DNA of 64,000 nt, taken from assembly GCF_028372415.1 (NCBI RefSeq), contig NC_092872.1:87704613-87768612 (forward strand), in the 5' to 3' direction. Below, piece by piece: positions 40,441 to 51,254 of the stretch. A program made the translations under genes and the position numbers. The stretch comes from Notamacropus eugenii (Eukaryota; Chordata; Mammalia; Diprotodontia; Macropodidae). The notes beneath the pieces were generated by a model. That model saw only the letters and a list, made by a program, of their open reading frames with translations, was not told the origin of the DNA and made no database searches. How positions within the stretch are numbered: position 1 is the stretch's first letter; each line of letters begins with the position of its first letter.

Positions 40441-40477
40441 AGGTAGTTTTCCCTTCAATTTTCTGAAATGGACAGAC

Positions 40478-40784
40478 TGAGACAAGCATAGGCAAGAGTC
40501 AATTGAGAATTTGGGAGTGTCTTTATTAGCCGGCGGCTGTCCTCAGAGGAGGTAGCCCTGAACAAAGATGTGTGTGCCTTTTAAGCATCTTAGCACCTCC
40601 CGGTATAGCCTTGCGGTTCCAATAGCACACATTTTTCACAGAACAGTTTTGAAGGGGTTCCTAGGTGCTGCTAGGCAAGGGGGCACAACAGAGAGGGGGG
40701 CCCAGGCAGCTGCCAGGCAAAGGGGTACAACAGAGAGTGGCTACTAGGCCCAACCCTGCCTAGAAACTCAACAGACATTTCTCA
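40478..40784 (-). mobile_element. Probable LTR, antisense
   Basis: A TG...CA-bounded block of about 307 bp. The complement has AATAAAGAC (near 40520) about 45 bp from its end, fitting polyadenylation signal plus U5. An internal near-duplication ('gctgctaggcaaggggg' and 'gctgccaggcaaaggggt', 40665-40730) looks like LTR enhancer repeats. No clear target duplication was found. Confidence 0.45.
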
Positions 40785-40798
40785 ACCCAGGGGCTCCG

Positions 40799-40832
40799 GG
40801 GGTGGGGGTGGGGGTGGGGTGGGGTGGGGAAT
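40799..40832. repeat. (GGGGT)n low complexity
   Basis: G-rich run of GGGGGT/GGGGT units between two probable LTRs. The G tracts could form a G-quadruplex. Confidence 0.9.
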
Positions 40833-40898
40833 AACCTCCATTTCATTTTCCTATTACTACTCTATCAGGAAATCTTCTTAGATCACTGTTGGAATAGT

Positions 40899-41360
40899 TG
40901 TAAGGGAAACTGAGCTGTATTGATTCTTCAGACTCCTCCATTTTGTATGATGTCCACAAGTACATATTTAACAAAAACAAACTTAAAGCAGGATTCAGTA
41001 ATGTGAGAAACAAAGGAAAGTTCTGTTTCCACAGGGTTAAAACTCCTCACAGTTTTAAGTGATCAGAGTTGTGACCCAGCATGGTCAGGCAAAAGATCAG
41101 AAACTTGTTCGAAGACTTGATGAGCTGTTTGAAGGAAAGAAGAGAACGTGAAGTCACGTGGTCAATAGATGGTGTGGCGGGAAGTTCAAGACTGGAGCAG
41201 TGTAAAGAACTTGCATTGGTCTGAACACATTGTAGTCTTCCTGTAGCCTTACTTGGAAGCTACCTGTCTATTCAGGGGTAGTGAACGTAAAGATTAATAA
41301 AAGCTTTCCTGATTTTACAACAAATATTGTTCTTTGTGTAAGGTGAACAAGTTTCTCACA
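40899..41360 (+). mobile_element. Probable LTR
   Basis: Begins TGTAAGGGAAACTGAG and ends near 'gtttctcaca'. 'agattaataaaagctttcc' near 41292 supplies an AATAAA signal 50-65 bp from the end. Boundaries are uncertain (right end 41345-41360), and no convincing target duplication or internal region is visible. Confidence 0.5.
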
Positions 41361-41899
41361 GTTAGGGCTTGTTGGATGGGCTCATTTCTCATAGTAACTT
41401 AACTTATAATGCTGTTATGATCTGCTGGGAGTCTGACACAAACTTTATTAGAACATAAAGTAGCTTGTGGATCACTAATTAGGCATTTTACATTTCACTG
41501 TAACTCTGCACAGTCTAAATAACATATTTGCTGATAAAATGACCAGGCTTGGGCTCAGTCCTCTTCTCGCTGATCATTCTCTTTGAAATAGATACTTCCT
41601 CTGCTACCACCTGGCTCTGCTCTTTGAACCCAGGACCTTGGGAATTCAGAAGGTTGCCTCTAAGCCTGGACATATCCATCTCATTCATCTAAGATCAAGA
41701 AAAAACAAAGCTAGAAAAGGCAGCCAGAGGCCCAGACACACCAGACCTGCTACATTAACTTACATATGGATCAGAGTGCTATGATGGTTGAATAGAAAAG
41801 GACCAGTCTTTCCCTGTCCATCACTGGAAGTCTAGGAGTTACATGACACCACTTGGATGGTCAAGAGGAAGAGAGAGACAGATGGAAAGACAGATGGAA

Positions 41900-41900
<1 letters not shown>
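41361..41900. other. Unassigned sequence
   Basis: About 540 bp with no recognised element. Confidence 0.35.
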
Positions 41901-41945
<45 letters not shown>

Positions 41946-41968
41946 TACACACACACACACATACACAC
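41901..41968. repeat. (CT)n-(CA)n microsatellite
   Basis: About 42 bp of CT followed by about 26 bp of CA. The Ser/Leu- and Arg/Glu-rich open frames across it are artefacts. Confidence 0.95.
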
Positions 41969-42900
41969 AACCCTACCTCTCTTCCTACTGTCATGAAGCA
42001 GGGAGAAAATGTAAGGACAACTCATAATTTGCCACTTCATGCCAAAAATCCAAGTCCTTTCAGTGTCGGGTCTCCACATAGCCAAGAGTAGCCAGAGATT
42101 TTGTTATCTCTCACTCACTCAAAATCTGAGTCTCCTGGTATCTGGAGACCTCAGAATTTTCCAAGGGAGCTCAGGTACATGCTCTCTGGGATGGCTCTAT
42201 CATCCACTTCAACTTCTACTATACACTAATTAGTAATACTTTTAAAATACCGCAGAGAAAAGTCCACAATTGGGGTAATCCACCAGATACCTCTGCCTTT
42301 CTTTTCTCTCTTTTTTTCTTAATCTTTTATTTCTTGCTTACCTTTTTCTGCTTTTCTGATACTCAGCTGTCTCAATACTAAGCTCCTTTAGTTATCAGGA
42401 ACTAGTGGGAAGACTGTTGAAGATGATGAAAGGAATTTATATTGTTTCAACCTTCTTTCCATTTGTCTCCTAAAGGAATCCTTTTATATTTTAAACAAAA
42501 GCCTTTGTGTTTTCACCCCACCCCCAACTCTCCAACCCGCACCAGGGGTAGGGAAAGCATTTTATTGTGTCCTTCCCACGTCTGGAAGAGACTGAGCACA
42601 TCATAACCCCTCGTGTATTGCAGAGGAGCCAGCAGCAGCAGGTATAGCCGGAGTATTTTTTTCTGATTCGGACTGTCTCCAGTGGGACTCGGAGAAAGGA
42701 AGCCAGAGAGACAGGATACAGATCTGATTATTTGGACAGTTTCCTGACTTTTAAACCCTTGACTATGTTCATTTTTTTTTTCCATTGGAGCAAGACATAG
42801 AAGTTGGACTGCTTGGACGTATAATAATGAAGGAGAGCAAAATTCAGAATTTCTTAGTACCAAAAAACTCAGACAACTTCCTATTTTTGTTTTGGTATAA
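41969..42900. other. Unassigned sequence
   Basis: About 930 bp. The minus-strand 116-codon frame at 42863-42513 has no recognisable domain. Confidence 0.4.
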
Positions 42901-42902
42901 TC

Positions 42903-43085
42903 GGAAAAGTGCTGAATCTGGAGTCACATGATCTGGGTTTAAATCTTGCCTTGTAATACTTTTGATTCAAATGAACCTTTTTGTACTTCTGTTTCTTCTT
43001 CCATAGAATGGACAGAATAAATTGCCCAGATCACATGGTTGTTGTGGGGAAAGTGAAGCACTATGTAAATGACTTATCTATAGTT
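42903..43085 (+). repeat. MIR SINE
   Basis: 'gctgaatctggagtcacat' then 'gatctgggtttaaatcttg', a degenerate middle, and the 3' part 'agaatggacagaataaatt', 'gtggggaaagtgaagcact' and 'atgtaaatgacttat'. Confidence 0.65.
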
Positions 43086-43194
43086 ACAATATTTATCTCT
43101 CTGTTTATCCCTAGTCATCTATTTACCTGTCTCCCCAACATCCCATACCCAGAAACATATGTGCACATATGTATTATATATAAAAGCTAGAATT

Positions 43195-43350
43195 TATGTA
43201 ACTCTTTAAGTTTTGCAAAGCATTTTTTTCAAATTTTATACTATTTCTTCCTCATAACAACCCTAGGTGGTAGGTGCTATTATTATCCCTGTTTTATAGC
43301 TGAGGATTCTGCATCACAAAATGATGAAGAGATTTGCCTAGTACTATACA
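43195..43350 (-). repeat. MIR SINE, antisense
   Basis: 'gttttgcaaagcatttttt', 'cctcataacaaccctaggt', 'ggtaggtgctattattatc' and 'cctgttttatagctgagga'. Confidence 0.75.
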
Positions 43351-44083
43351 CACATAAGTACAGATCATATGTTTAATGAGTTGCCTACATATATACCATA
43401 TTGTACACAAAAGTCCTACCCTGATGTCTCATCATATGGAGGTGGACAGAGAAAAATATGTTGGAAAATATGGTTTAGAGTTAAGAAATGAAGGGGTCCA
43501 AGAATTTATAGATTACTAAAGAAACCTCATTCACGTCTGTCATGAACGCTTCAAAAAAAGAATTGGAAAGCACTGGGCAAGACATCACTGAACAGCTTCA
43601 CAGAAAAATAGGAAATTGACTAGATTTTATGTAGCAATGAAAATGAATCCCATCATCCTGATACATAGTTTTCTCTGGGTGGATTAAACTGCTTCCTTCT
43701 AGATGTTCTGGGAAGTAGCCTCAGGTTATTTGAATAATCCAGTCCAGCTCCCACAGAGGAAATAGAAGGGTAGAAGGACAAATTGAGGTGTTTCTTCAAA
43801 CCCTGGGATCCAGCAAGACATGTTACTATAGATGTACACTTTCCAGATGCTGGAAGATAAAGGATGCAGCTGGCGGTGATTCATCATAAACCTGCATGGG
43901 ACTGGAGGCAAAAATTTGCCTGCATGGCACAAGTGAAAGAGGTGCCCATAATCCCCCAAGAAGCATACCATGTGAGGATACAGGGACTATGTGTAAAAGA
44001 AATCTTAAGAATATTGAAAGTGTGGGGTTTCCTTTGAGCTGTTAAGGACATTGTCCCAGACTTCTCATTTACGTTGGGTTAGA
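43351..44083. other. Unassigned sequence
   Basis: About 730 bp with no recognised element. Confidence 0.35.
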
Positions 44084-44152
44084 GGGTTGTTCCCCTGGAA
44101 AAATATATGAATACCATTGGTCCTCTTTGAGAACAACGGGCAAACAACAACC
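44084..44152 (+). repeat. RTE/MAR1 3' tail fragment
   Basis: 'attggtcctctttgagaac' followed by 'aacgggcaaacaacaacc' matches the 3' end of the RTE copy at 51255-52068 read on its own strand. Only the last 70 bp are present. Confidence 0.6.
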
Positions 44153-44154
44153 TT

Positions 44155-44245
44155 AAGAGCAGAAACTGTAACTTGTATCTCCAGAGTGTAGCAGAATGCC
44201 GGGCACATAGCAGACACTTAAATTGTTGACTGACTGAGCAGTTGA
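44155..44245 (+). repeat. L2 LINE, extreme 3' end
   Basis: 'gaatgccgggcacatagca' then 'cttaaattgttgactgact' is the L2 terminus. Confidence 0.65.
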
Positions 44246-44611
44246 GAGGATGGCACAATAATGAGACAACTGCCACCTGTTGGAAGGTCAGAAAATTGCA
44301 GAAAATAAGTGAATGAGGAACACAGATGAGAATAGTGACCAGGTATATTAGTTTATCAACTGAGGATGACAGGAGCTTGAAAGAAGGAAGTAACAGCACA
44401 CAGAAAGGGAATATGGAGGTCAGAGACAAACCCTGGTGTCCTATAACTAAAGCTCTATCCGGGGCAAAACATGAAATCATATCCACTCTCTTTGGGGTAG
44501 GGCTGCTCCCTGAAGGGTATGCAAGTTCTGTTTCTATCATATTGATTATCAAGGATCTAATTCACATCAATGAACCCTGGTGCATCAATGTAGATTGCAA
44601 CTCCTCTAAAA
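44246..44611. other. Unassigned sequence
   Basis: About 370 bp. The 157-codon minus-strand frame at 44552-44079 overlaps the RTE and L2 tails and is not a gene. Confidence 0.4.
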
Positions 44612-44650
44612 TTTAGTGGTTCCGTCCAACTCTGAGTCTATGAACCTGGT
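44612..44650 (+). repeat. MIR-type SINE 3' end fragment
   Basis: 'ggttccgtccaactctgag' then 'tctatgaacct' matches the end of the MIR variant seen in full at 60060-60335. Confidence 0.4.
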
Positions 44651-44814
44651 CTTGGAGGTTCTTGAGAGATTCTTAAGAGCCTAGGGTCTCTGGTTTCAAA
44701 GGATCCATTAACCTGGATGAGAAAAAAAAATACATCTATTTTCAGTAACCCCTAACTGAAATTTAGCATTTCCTTCAATTACCAATGTAGGCAAATTAAC
44801 CTTATTCTGAGGGG

Positions 44815-44965
44815 GTATCCATAGGCTTTACCATGTTGCCAAAAAGTTCCAAGGCACACAAAAAAGTTAAGGCTCTCTGTCTCAGAGAAAGGGGCTTGCC
44901 TTGGGCCATCTGGGTACTAGTAAGGGTCACAGGTAGGATTTGAACCCAGAAACAAGAATGAAGGC
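44815..44965 (-). repeat. MIR-type SINE, antisense
   Basis: 'ggcttgccttgggccatct', 'gggtactagtaagggtcac' and 'ggtaggatttgaacccaga'. Confidence 0.5.
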
Positions 44966-45004
44966 TGAACAGTGAATAGCTGTTCAGGTTGGCATTTAAA
45001 TTTG

Positions 45005-45199
45005 GATAATATATGTCATACTTAAAGGTTTGTAAAAAGTCTTTCTTACCACAACTCTCTGAGGGAGGTAGTACAAGTATTATTATCTTCATTTTACAGA
45101 TGAGTGAATTGAGGCTCAATGAGATAGAATAAATAACTTTTGATCACCCAGCTATGTAAGCAGCAGAGCTGGATTTTGAACCCTGGTCTCCTGATTCCA
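45005..45199 (-). repeat. MIR SINE, antisense
   Basis: 'cttaaaggtttgtaaaaag', 'accacaactctctgaggga', 'cttcattttacagatgagt', 'gatcacccagctatgtaag' and 'ttttgaaccctggtctcct'. Confidence 0.75.
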
Positions 45200-45675
45200 T
45201 TAAAAAAATTAATTTATTTTTATTTTCAAATAACAAGCATTAATTTTCTCTTCCTCCTACCTAAAATAAAACCCTTGTAACAAATATACAGAGTTAAGTA
45301 AAACACATTTCTGCACTGGAGTGTACTGAAATGCATGTCTCATTCTGTAGCTTCTGTCCAACACATGACTGCTTGGAGGTGGGCTGTATGGGTCATCTTT
45401 AGTCCTTTGGAATAATGTTTAGTCATCATATTGATCAGAGTTTTTAAGTTTTCAAAGTTTTTATGATGTCATTGTATTAATTGTTCCCCTGGTTCTGTTC
45501 CAACTCTTTATCAGTTCATATGTCTTCCCAGTTTTCTCTGAAGTCCTTTTAGTAATTTCTTATGACATAATAGTATTCTGTTATATCCATGTACCATAAT
45601 TTATTGAGGCATTTTCCAATTGATAGAAAACCCTTTAGTTTACACTTCTTGCTCACTACAAAAAGATGTAATGAA
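45200..45675 (-). repeat. L1-type LINE 3' end, antisense
   Basis: Tail complement 'aaaaaaattaatttatttt', then 'cttgtaacaaatatacaga', 'gttttctctgaagtccttt', 'gtattctgttatatccatg', 'gcattttccaattgataga' and 'cttgctcactacaaaaaga'. Confidence 0.65.
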
Positions 45676-46284
45676 GTTTTGCTATGTGCCCTTATTGCCT
45701 AAAATGGTGGCACTCATGTGGGAGACACCAGGGACCCTCTGTGGGTACAGACGTTCTTCATTAGCTTACCAAATAGGTGAGAGTAGTCTCTTTCCATTGG
45801 TGGTGTAATAGAAGGGACTACCTGAATTTTAAAATCTATCTGAGGATCAGCCACTCTCTCTTTTCAGTGGCATCCAGAGAAGACAGACACACTCATTCAT
45901 AGCACAGGCACAGTGTAGTAAGCTGGGATAGTAACGGCCCTATGGCCCTAAGAAATGGGCTTAGGATTTTGGTATTGTTTTATTTGTCTTTTTCAGTTCT
46001 AGATGCAGGGAACAGAGTCTTGGACTGGAGAGTTCAAGCCATGGGGACCTTAGAGATCAAGATTCTAGACTGGATATTGCTACCAGTTCTTCAGGGAAGA
46101 CCTGAGAAATCAGCGTTACTGGATGAAATCCCAGGTGGTCTTAGGATTTGAAACATGCCTAGACTAGAGCTAAATATAAACTGAGTAAAGAGGTGAATCT
46201 AATTCCACCTTTTTGGCTCAGAGATCAGAGTGGGCTAGGGGAAAGATCGAAAATTTACTGCCCAAGCTCTGCAGCTGGCACAAC
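45676..46284. other. Unassigned sequence
   Basis: About 610 bp with no recognised element. Confidence 0.35.
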
Positions 46285-46406
46285 TCCTTAATTAGGCTTG
46301 AAGAAGATTCAACTGTAATTAGGAAATGTTTAACAAAATAAATAAAAATATAATACAACATAGATAACATTAATTTGTGGCTTTCTAAATCAATATATTG
46401 CAGCTC
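46285..46406. mobile_element. hAT-like DNA transposon, internal fragment
   Basis: 'taggaaatgtttaacaaaa', 'taaataaaaatataataca', 'acatagataacattaattt' and 'gtggctttctaaatcaata' match the interior of the element at 55764-55952. The termini are missing. Confidence 0.55.
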
Positions 46407-46692
46407 CATGGTAGCGGATAAAACATTGGGCTTGGAGTTAGGTAGCACAGTGAATAGATTGCTGGGTTTGGAGTCAGAAAAACTCATCTTCCTGAGTTCA
46501 AATCTGGTCTCTGATACTTATTGACTGTGTAATCTTGGGCAAGTCCCTTAACCCTGTTTGTGTCATCTGTAAAATGAGAGAGCTGGAGAAGGAAATGGCA
46601 AACTGTTCCAGTATCTTTGCCAAGAAAACCCCAAAGGGAGTCACAAAGAGTTGGACATGACTGAAGAATGACTCAACCACCACCACCAAAAG
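46407..46692 (+). repeat. MAR1-type SINE with a duplicated head
   Basis: A partial head (46407-46438, 'ggataaaacattgggcttg') is followed by a full MAR1: 'gctgggtttggagtcagaa', 'ctgtgtaatcttgggcaag', 'ctggagaaggaaatggcaa', 'agtatctttgccaagaaaa' and 'gggagtcacaaagagttgg'. It ends in CCACCACCACC-AAAAG. Confidence 0.8.
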
Positions 46693-46789
46693 TCAATATG
46701 TTACTACCATTGTTTTAGCGGGGGATTGTGCCCTTGAGGCATTGGGAGAAATGTTTGTATGTTTGCTCTTGCTATCTATTTGGATTTTT

Positions 46790-48475
46790 AAAATGATTTT
46801 TTTTGTTTTTTTAATTAATTAATTTTTAACATTTAAAAATTTTTTGTTATAAAATTTGAGTTATAAATACCTCCCTTATTTATTGAGAAGGCAGATAATA
46901 CAATATCGATTATACATATGGAATCATGCGAAACATTTCCATATTAGCCATGTTGACAAAAGAAGCATGAAAAATAAAATTTAAAAAAATCATACTTCAA
47001 TTTGTATTCAGAATTGATCAGTTCTTTCTGGAAGTCGATAGCACTTTTCATCATGAGTCTTTTGGAATTGTCTTGGATAATTATTTTAATCAGAGTATTT
47101 AAGTCTTTCACAGTTAATTATCGTTACAATATTTCTGTTACTGTGTACCATGATACCCTGATCTGCTCACTTCACTCTGTATCAGTTCCTATAGATGTTC
47201 CTAGGTTTTCCTGAAACCATACTGCACAATATATTCCATCACATTTACATCCAATAACTTCTCCAACCATTCCACAGTTGATGGGCATCCCCTCAATTTC
47301 CAATTTTTTGCCATCACAAAAAGTGCTGCCATAAATATTTTTGCACATATAGGTTCTTTTTCCTCCTTTGATCTCTTTAGAATATAGACCTAGTATTGGT
47401 ATTTCTGGGTCAAAGATTATACAGTTTTATAACCCTTTGGACGTAGTTCCAAATTGTTCTTCAGAGTGATTGGACCAGTTCATAACTTCATCAGTAATGT
47501 ATTACTGTACCTATTTGTCCACATCCTGTCTAGTATTTTTCATTTTCCTTTTTGGTGATGCTAGTTAGTCTGATAGGTAGTACCTCAGAACTCTTTCAAC
47601 TTATATTTCTCTAATCAATAGTGATTTAGATCATTTTTTTCTTATGACTAAAGATAGCTTTGGTTCCTTCTGAAAACTTCTTGTTTATATCCTTTGACCA
47701 TTTATCAATTGGGGAATGGCTCGCTCTTATTTTTTTTATAAATTTGACTCAGTTCTCCACGTATTTGAGAAATGATCCCCTTAGACAAACCCATTGTAAA
47801 AAAAAATTAGTGTTGCTTCATTGCCAATGGTAACTTTTGTCAAAATGTAGTTTCCTTGATTATCTCTTTTAATTAGGTCTATGTTTGCTTTTGCTTTGTC
47901 TGAGATCATGATTTCTACCCCTGCCATTTAAAAATCATTTGAATCATAATACGTTCTGCTCCAGCTCATTATTTTAACTCTGTGTGTGTATCTTTCTGTT
48001 TCAAGTATGTCTCTTGTAAAGAACATATTATTGGATTCTGCTTTCTAATCTATTCTGCTATCTGCTTCAGTTTTATGGGTGATTTATGGGTGATGCAATT
48101 TATTGCATTCATGTTCAGTTATAATTACTAACTGCGTATTTACCTCTATCCTATTTTCTTCTGTTTATCCTTCTTTCTCTCTGTTTACCCTGTCCCTTCT
48201 CAAAAGTCTCTTCTGCTTCTGATCACTGCCTCCCTTAATCCCTCTTCTTTTCTCATATTCACTTTTTTTCTTCCTACTTCTTTGTTGGGTAAGATAGATT
48301 TCTATACTCAGCTGAATGTGTGTATGTACCCCTCTTTGAACCAATTCTGATGAGAGTGAGTTGGCTGGAAAAACGTTTCACTCTGACCTTTTGTCGGCTC
48401 TGCTGCTCCAAAATTCATTTTGAGGCATCTTTTTAAAGTTGCTTAGAGGGAAATGTTGGGAGATTTTGACTGGGA
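46790..48475 (-). mobile_element. L1 LINE, antisense, with most of ORF2 missing
   Basis: 3' UTR from the tail complement at 46795 to about 47795: 'ttgatgggcatcccctcaa', 'ccatcacaaaaagtgctgc', 'ggtatttctgggtcaaaga', 'ctttgaccatttatcaatt'. Then a jump to the complement of the ORF2 region just after the endonuclease (47800-48340: 'ttgctttgtctgagatcat', 'gtatgtctcttgtaaagaa', 'gcattcatgttcagttata'), and finally 5'-UTR-like sequence ('ctccaaaattcattttgag', 48408-48426). The reverse transcriptase core and ORF1 are absent. Confidence 0.65.
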
Positions 48476-49139
48476 TGCTGTCTCTTTTTTTCTATATCTT
48501 TGAAGTAACTATTCCTTTATAAAAGTTAATATAACTGTTTTAATGAAACTGGAGTTCTTGAACTCTTAAAATTAGGGGAATACAATTAATGGAGGCTTCA
48601 GACAATGACGTACTAGACATCTCCTAACCCCATAAAGGTCCTGGAGAACCCTAGAGGAGGAGTGAAATGCAACAGAGCTGGTCCTTAGAGAGTGGGGGCC
48701 AGAGAACAGGGAAAGGAAAAGTAGGTACCCCAAACAGTCCTTGCAATAAGAAGAGAAGCCAAGGACAACAGAAGTGGGGGTTAACAAAGCTGCCTTAAGT
48801 AGAATGTGAGGGTATCCTATCAGGGACTTATTGATAAAGGAAGGAGCAAAAGAGAAACAGGCAAAGGGGAACCCAACCACAAGTGTCAGAAAATCTTATG
48901 AGGAAAGAATGGAGGAGAAACTTGGGAGGTGAGTTTGAAGCTTTGGCTCTGCCCTCATGATCCCTTTTAACTTGAAAATCCTGGGATCCCTATGAATTTA
49001 TATGTAACAAAGCAAGTTTTATTTAGTAACTTTATATCTTTTATCTTTTGTCAAAAATATCTTTAGTAACCCTCTGTGTCAAATGCAGATACTGAGAGTG
49101 CCCTACCTTTCTTATCTTGTGAGAAGGCTATGTATATGA
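48476..49139. other. Unassigned sequence
   Basis: About 660 bp. 'gctttggctctgccctcat' near 48942 is weakly L1-5'-UTR-like; otherwise nothing is recognised. The minus frame at 48880-48572 (102 codons) shows no domain. Confidence 0.35.
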
Positions 49140-50082
49140 GCAACCCCTTCCTATCTTCCCAGTCTTTTAATATATTGCTGCCCTCTACCCATTCTACTGT
49201 CTAGACATATTAGCCCAATTGCTCTTCCTCACATATGATGGTCCCACATCCCATCTCCAATCCTTTGCACTGCCTGTCCTCTCTGTCTGGAATTGTTTTC
49301 CTTCTAACCCATAACTCTTAGAATTTTTGGCTTTAAGCCTCAGTTTAAGCACCATTTCCTCAGTCCCTTGTAGTGCCAAGGCAATATTCACAGTGCCTAT
49401 AGTGGCCATGAGTATGCCAGCACAGTTCTGAATCACAAAATATAACAGACTCTTCACATGGAAGACAGAACCAAAACATTTATTCAGAAATAAAAAAGCT
49501 GAATCCCATCACCAGAAAGTCAAATCCATTGTAGTAACCAGGAAGTCTATACACATTATCAGGCCTTCCCACAAACCAACACCCTCAAGCAAAATGCTTT
49601 TCTCCCACCCACAGTCAGTTGCCTGCTTCTTCTCTCTCTCCCAGCTCTGACTAGTCTGACCAACTTCCTCTCAGCTCTGCTCCAGCTTCATCCCTTCCTG
49701 TTCCACCTGTTCATCAAGTTCCTTCCACCATAGGTGGCTCAAACTCATGTGACTTAGGCTTCCATGTGACTTAAGCAGGTCACATAGGCCTATTAATGGA
49801 TGGGAAAGATCTTCCCATTCCATTAAAAATATATTAATTCCTTTAAAAATACATTAACAATACACTCTCCCTCCCCTGAAAGACTAATGCCTTCATCTCT
49901 AATGCTACTAGATATTCATCTCCTGTGTTCCAATTTATGTATATACTGTCTCTCCTATCAGAATGTAAAATCCTTGAGGGCAGGGACTGTTTTTGGTTTT
50001 TCTTTTAATCATCAGCTCTTAGAGTGGTTTCTGGCACATAAGTGCTTAATAAATGCTTGCTAAGGAATGGATTGATTGTATT
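49140..50082 (+). repeat. L2 LINE, 3' end, split by an LTR
   Basis: Left part 49140-49368: 'caatcctttgcactgcctg', 'tctgtctggaattgttttc', 'cagtttaagcaccatttcc'. Right part 49865-50082: 'gactaatgccttcatctct', 'atcagaatgtaaaatcctt', 'gagggcagggactgttttt', 'gtgcttaataaatgcttgc'. The two parts are adjacent in L2. Confidence 0.8.
49369..49864 (-). mobile_element. Solo LTR (496 bp) inside L2
   Basis: Bounded by TG (49369) and CA (49864) and inserted in one L2 copy. The complement carries AATAAATG (near 49487) about 110 bp from its end, suggesting minus orientation. TCCCT-like flanks on both sides may be an eroded duplication. No internal region remains. Confidence 0.6.
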
Positions 50083-50958
50083 TCTTCCAGCTAATTAAGT
50101 ATCTGTGACCTGATAATTTTGAAACAAGTTGCAAGATGACAAAAGAACTCCCTACCTCTCTCCCTGCCTTCCTCACCTTCAGTCTTCCTACTTTCCCTCA
50201 GAGCAATGCTTACTCTACAAAGAATTTTATAGAGAGGAATCCTGTTCTCTAGTTCCAGGCGTTCTCATCTGTTGGAAATATCATCTTCTACTTGGAATTA
50301 GCCTATTTCAGTAACTTAGTTACTGCTGAGAGGAATGGACTCAGATGCTTTCTAACTTTCATGCTCTTGCCTAATGAGGATGCCATACTCCCACCTTTTC
50401 TCTTCTTACCAATGGCCTCCATCTATTCTTCTCTGTGTGCAGGGTCAGGGAAAAGGAGAAAAATTCTAACTTTGCCTTTCCTTTAATCTCTGTCTTGGTG
50501 ATGGGCTTTCCTTTTTGGCCATTGCTTTCATTAAACTCAAGGATGGAGGACTATGCATGGTGAGAAGACCATAAAGGAAGATCAATACCAGCTTATAATA
50601 GGTCTCAGCGAATGGTCACAGAGATTAGCTCTAGAGCCTAAAAACAAGGGATACAGTGAAAAGAGGGAGAGAGGGAGTGGTGCTGGGTTAAAAGGGAGTA
50701 GACTTCAGAATAGTGATAAGGCATGGAAGTCAAAGAAAGGGACCAAAGAATTTTTAGAAGGCCAAAGTAGAGTTGGGTGAGTCTTTTGGCACAGGTTGGA
50801 GAAATAACAAATTGCATTTGACCACAGAACAGGCTGAAGATGATGGAAAGGTGGAAATACATTGTCTAAGGTTAGAGAAAGTGAAAGATTAAAGCCTTTG
50901 TGAAAATGTTTTATTCCCTTTAAATTTTCTATTCCTTTATGCTCTATTGTCAGGAAAG
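50083..50958. other. Unassigned sequence
   Basis: About 875 bp with no recognised element. The 124-codon minus frame at 51079-50705 runs into the neighbouring MIR and is not a gene. Confidence 0.4.
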
Positions 50959-51118
50959 GGTTATGGGACCATAGATGTAGAGATGGAATGGACCTCCAGA
51001 GGTCATATAATCCAGATCTCCTTATTTTCCAGATGAGGAGAGTGAGGCCCAGAGAGTTGATGTAACTTATTAAGGTCACATAGGAATTAATTGGCAGAAC
51101 CAGGTTCTGAATTTAGCT
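50959..51118 (-). repeat. MIR3-type SINE, antisense
   Basis: 'agatggaatggacctccag', 'ccttattttccagatgagg', 'gtgaggcccagagagttga', 'ttaaggtcacataggaatt'. Confidence 0.7.
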
Positions 51119-51254
51119 TTGACAAAAAATTGTTAATCTAATAACAGAAATTTTTAATACCAAATGTAATATGGACTTCCACTCCATTAAATGATCCTTG
51201 TAGTATCAGAATTTCATTAATTTTCTTGCATTCCTACTCTTAAGCTATTTACTG

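Noticed and set aside
40478-41360. One provirus with paired LTRs
   Set aside because: The two blocks differ in sequence and orientation, and no retroviral coding sequence lies between or beside them.
44079-44552. 157-codon open frame on the minus strand
   Set aside because: It overlaps RTE and L2 tail sequence and contains Ser/Leu/Cys-rich text typical of antisense repeats.
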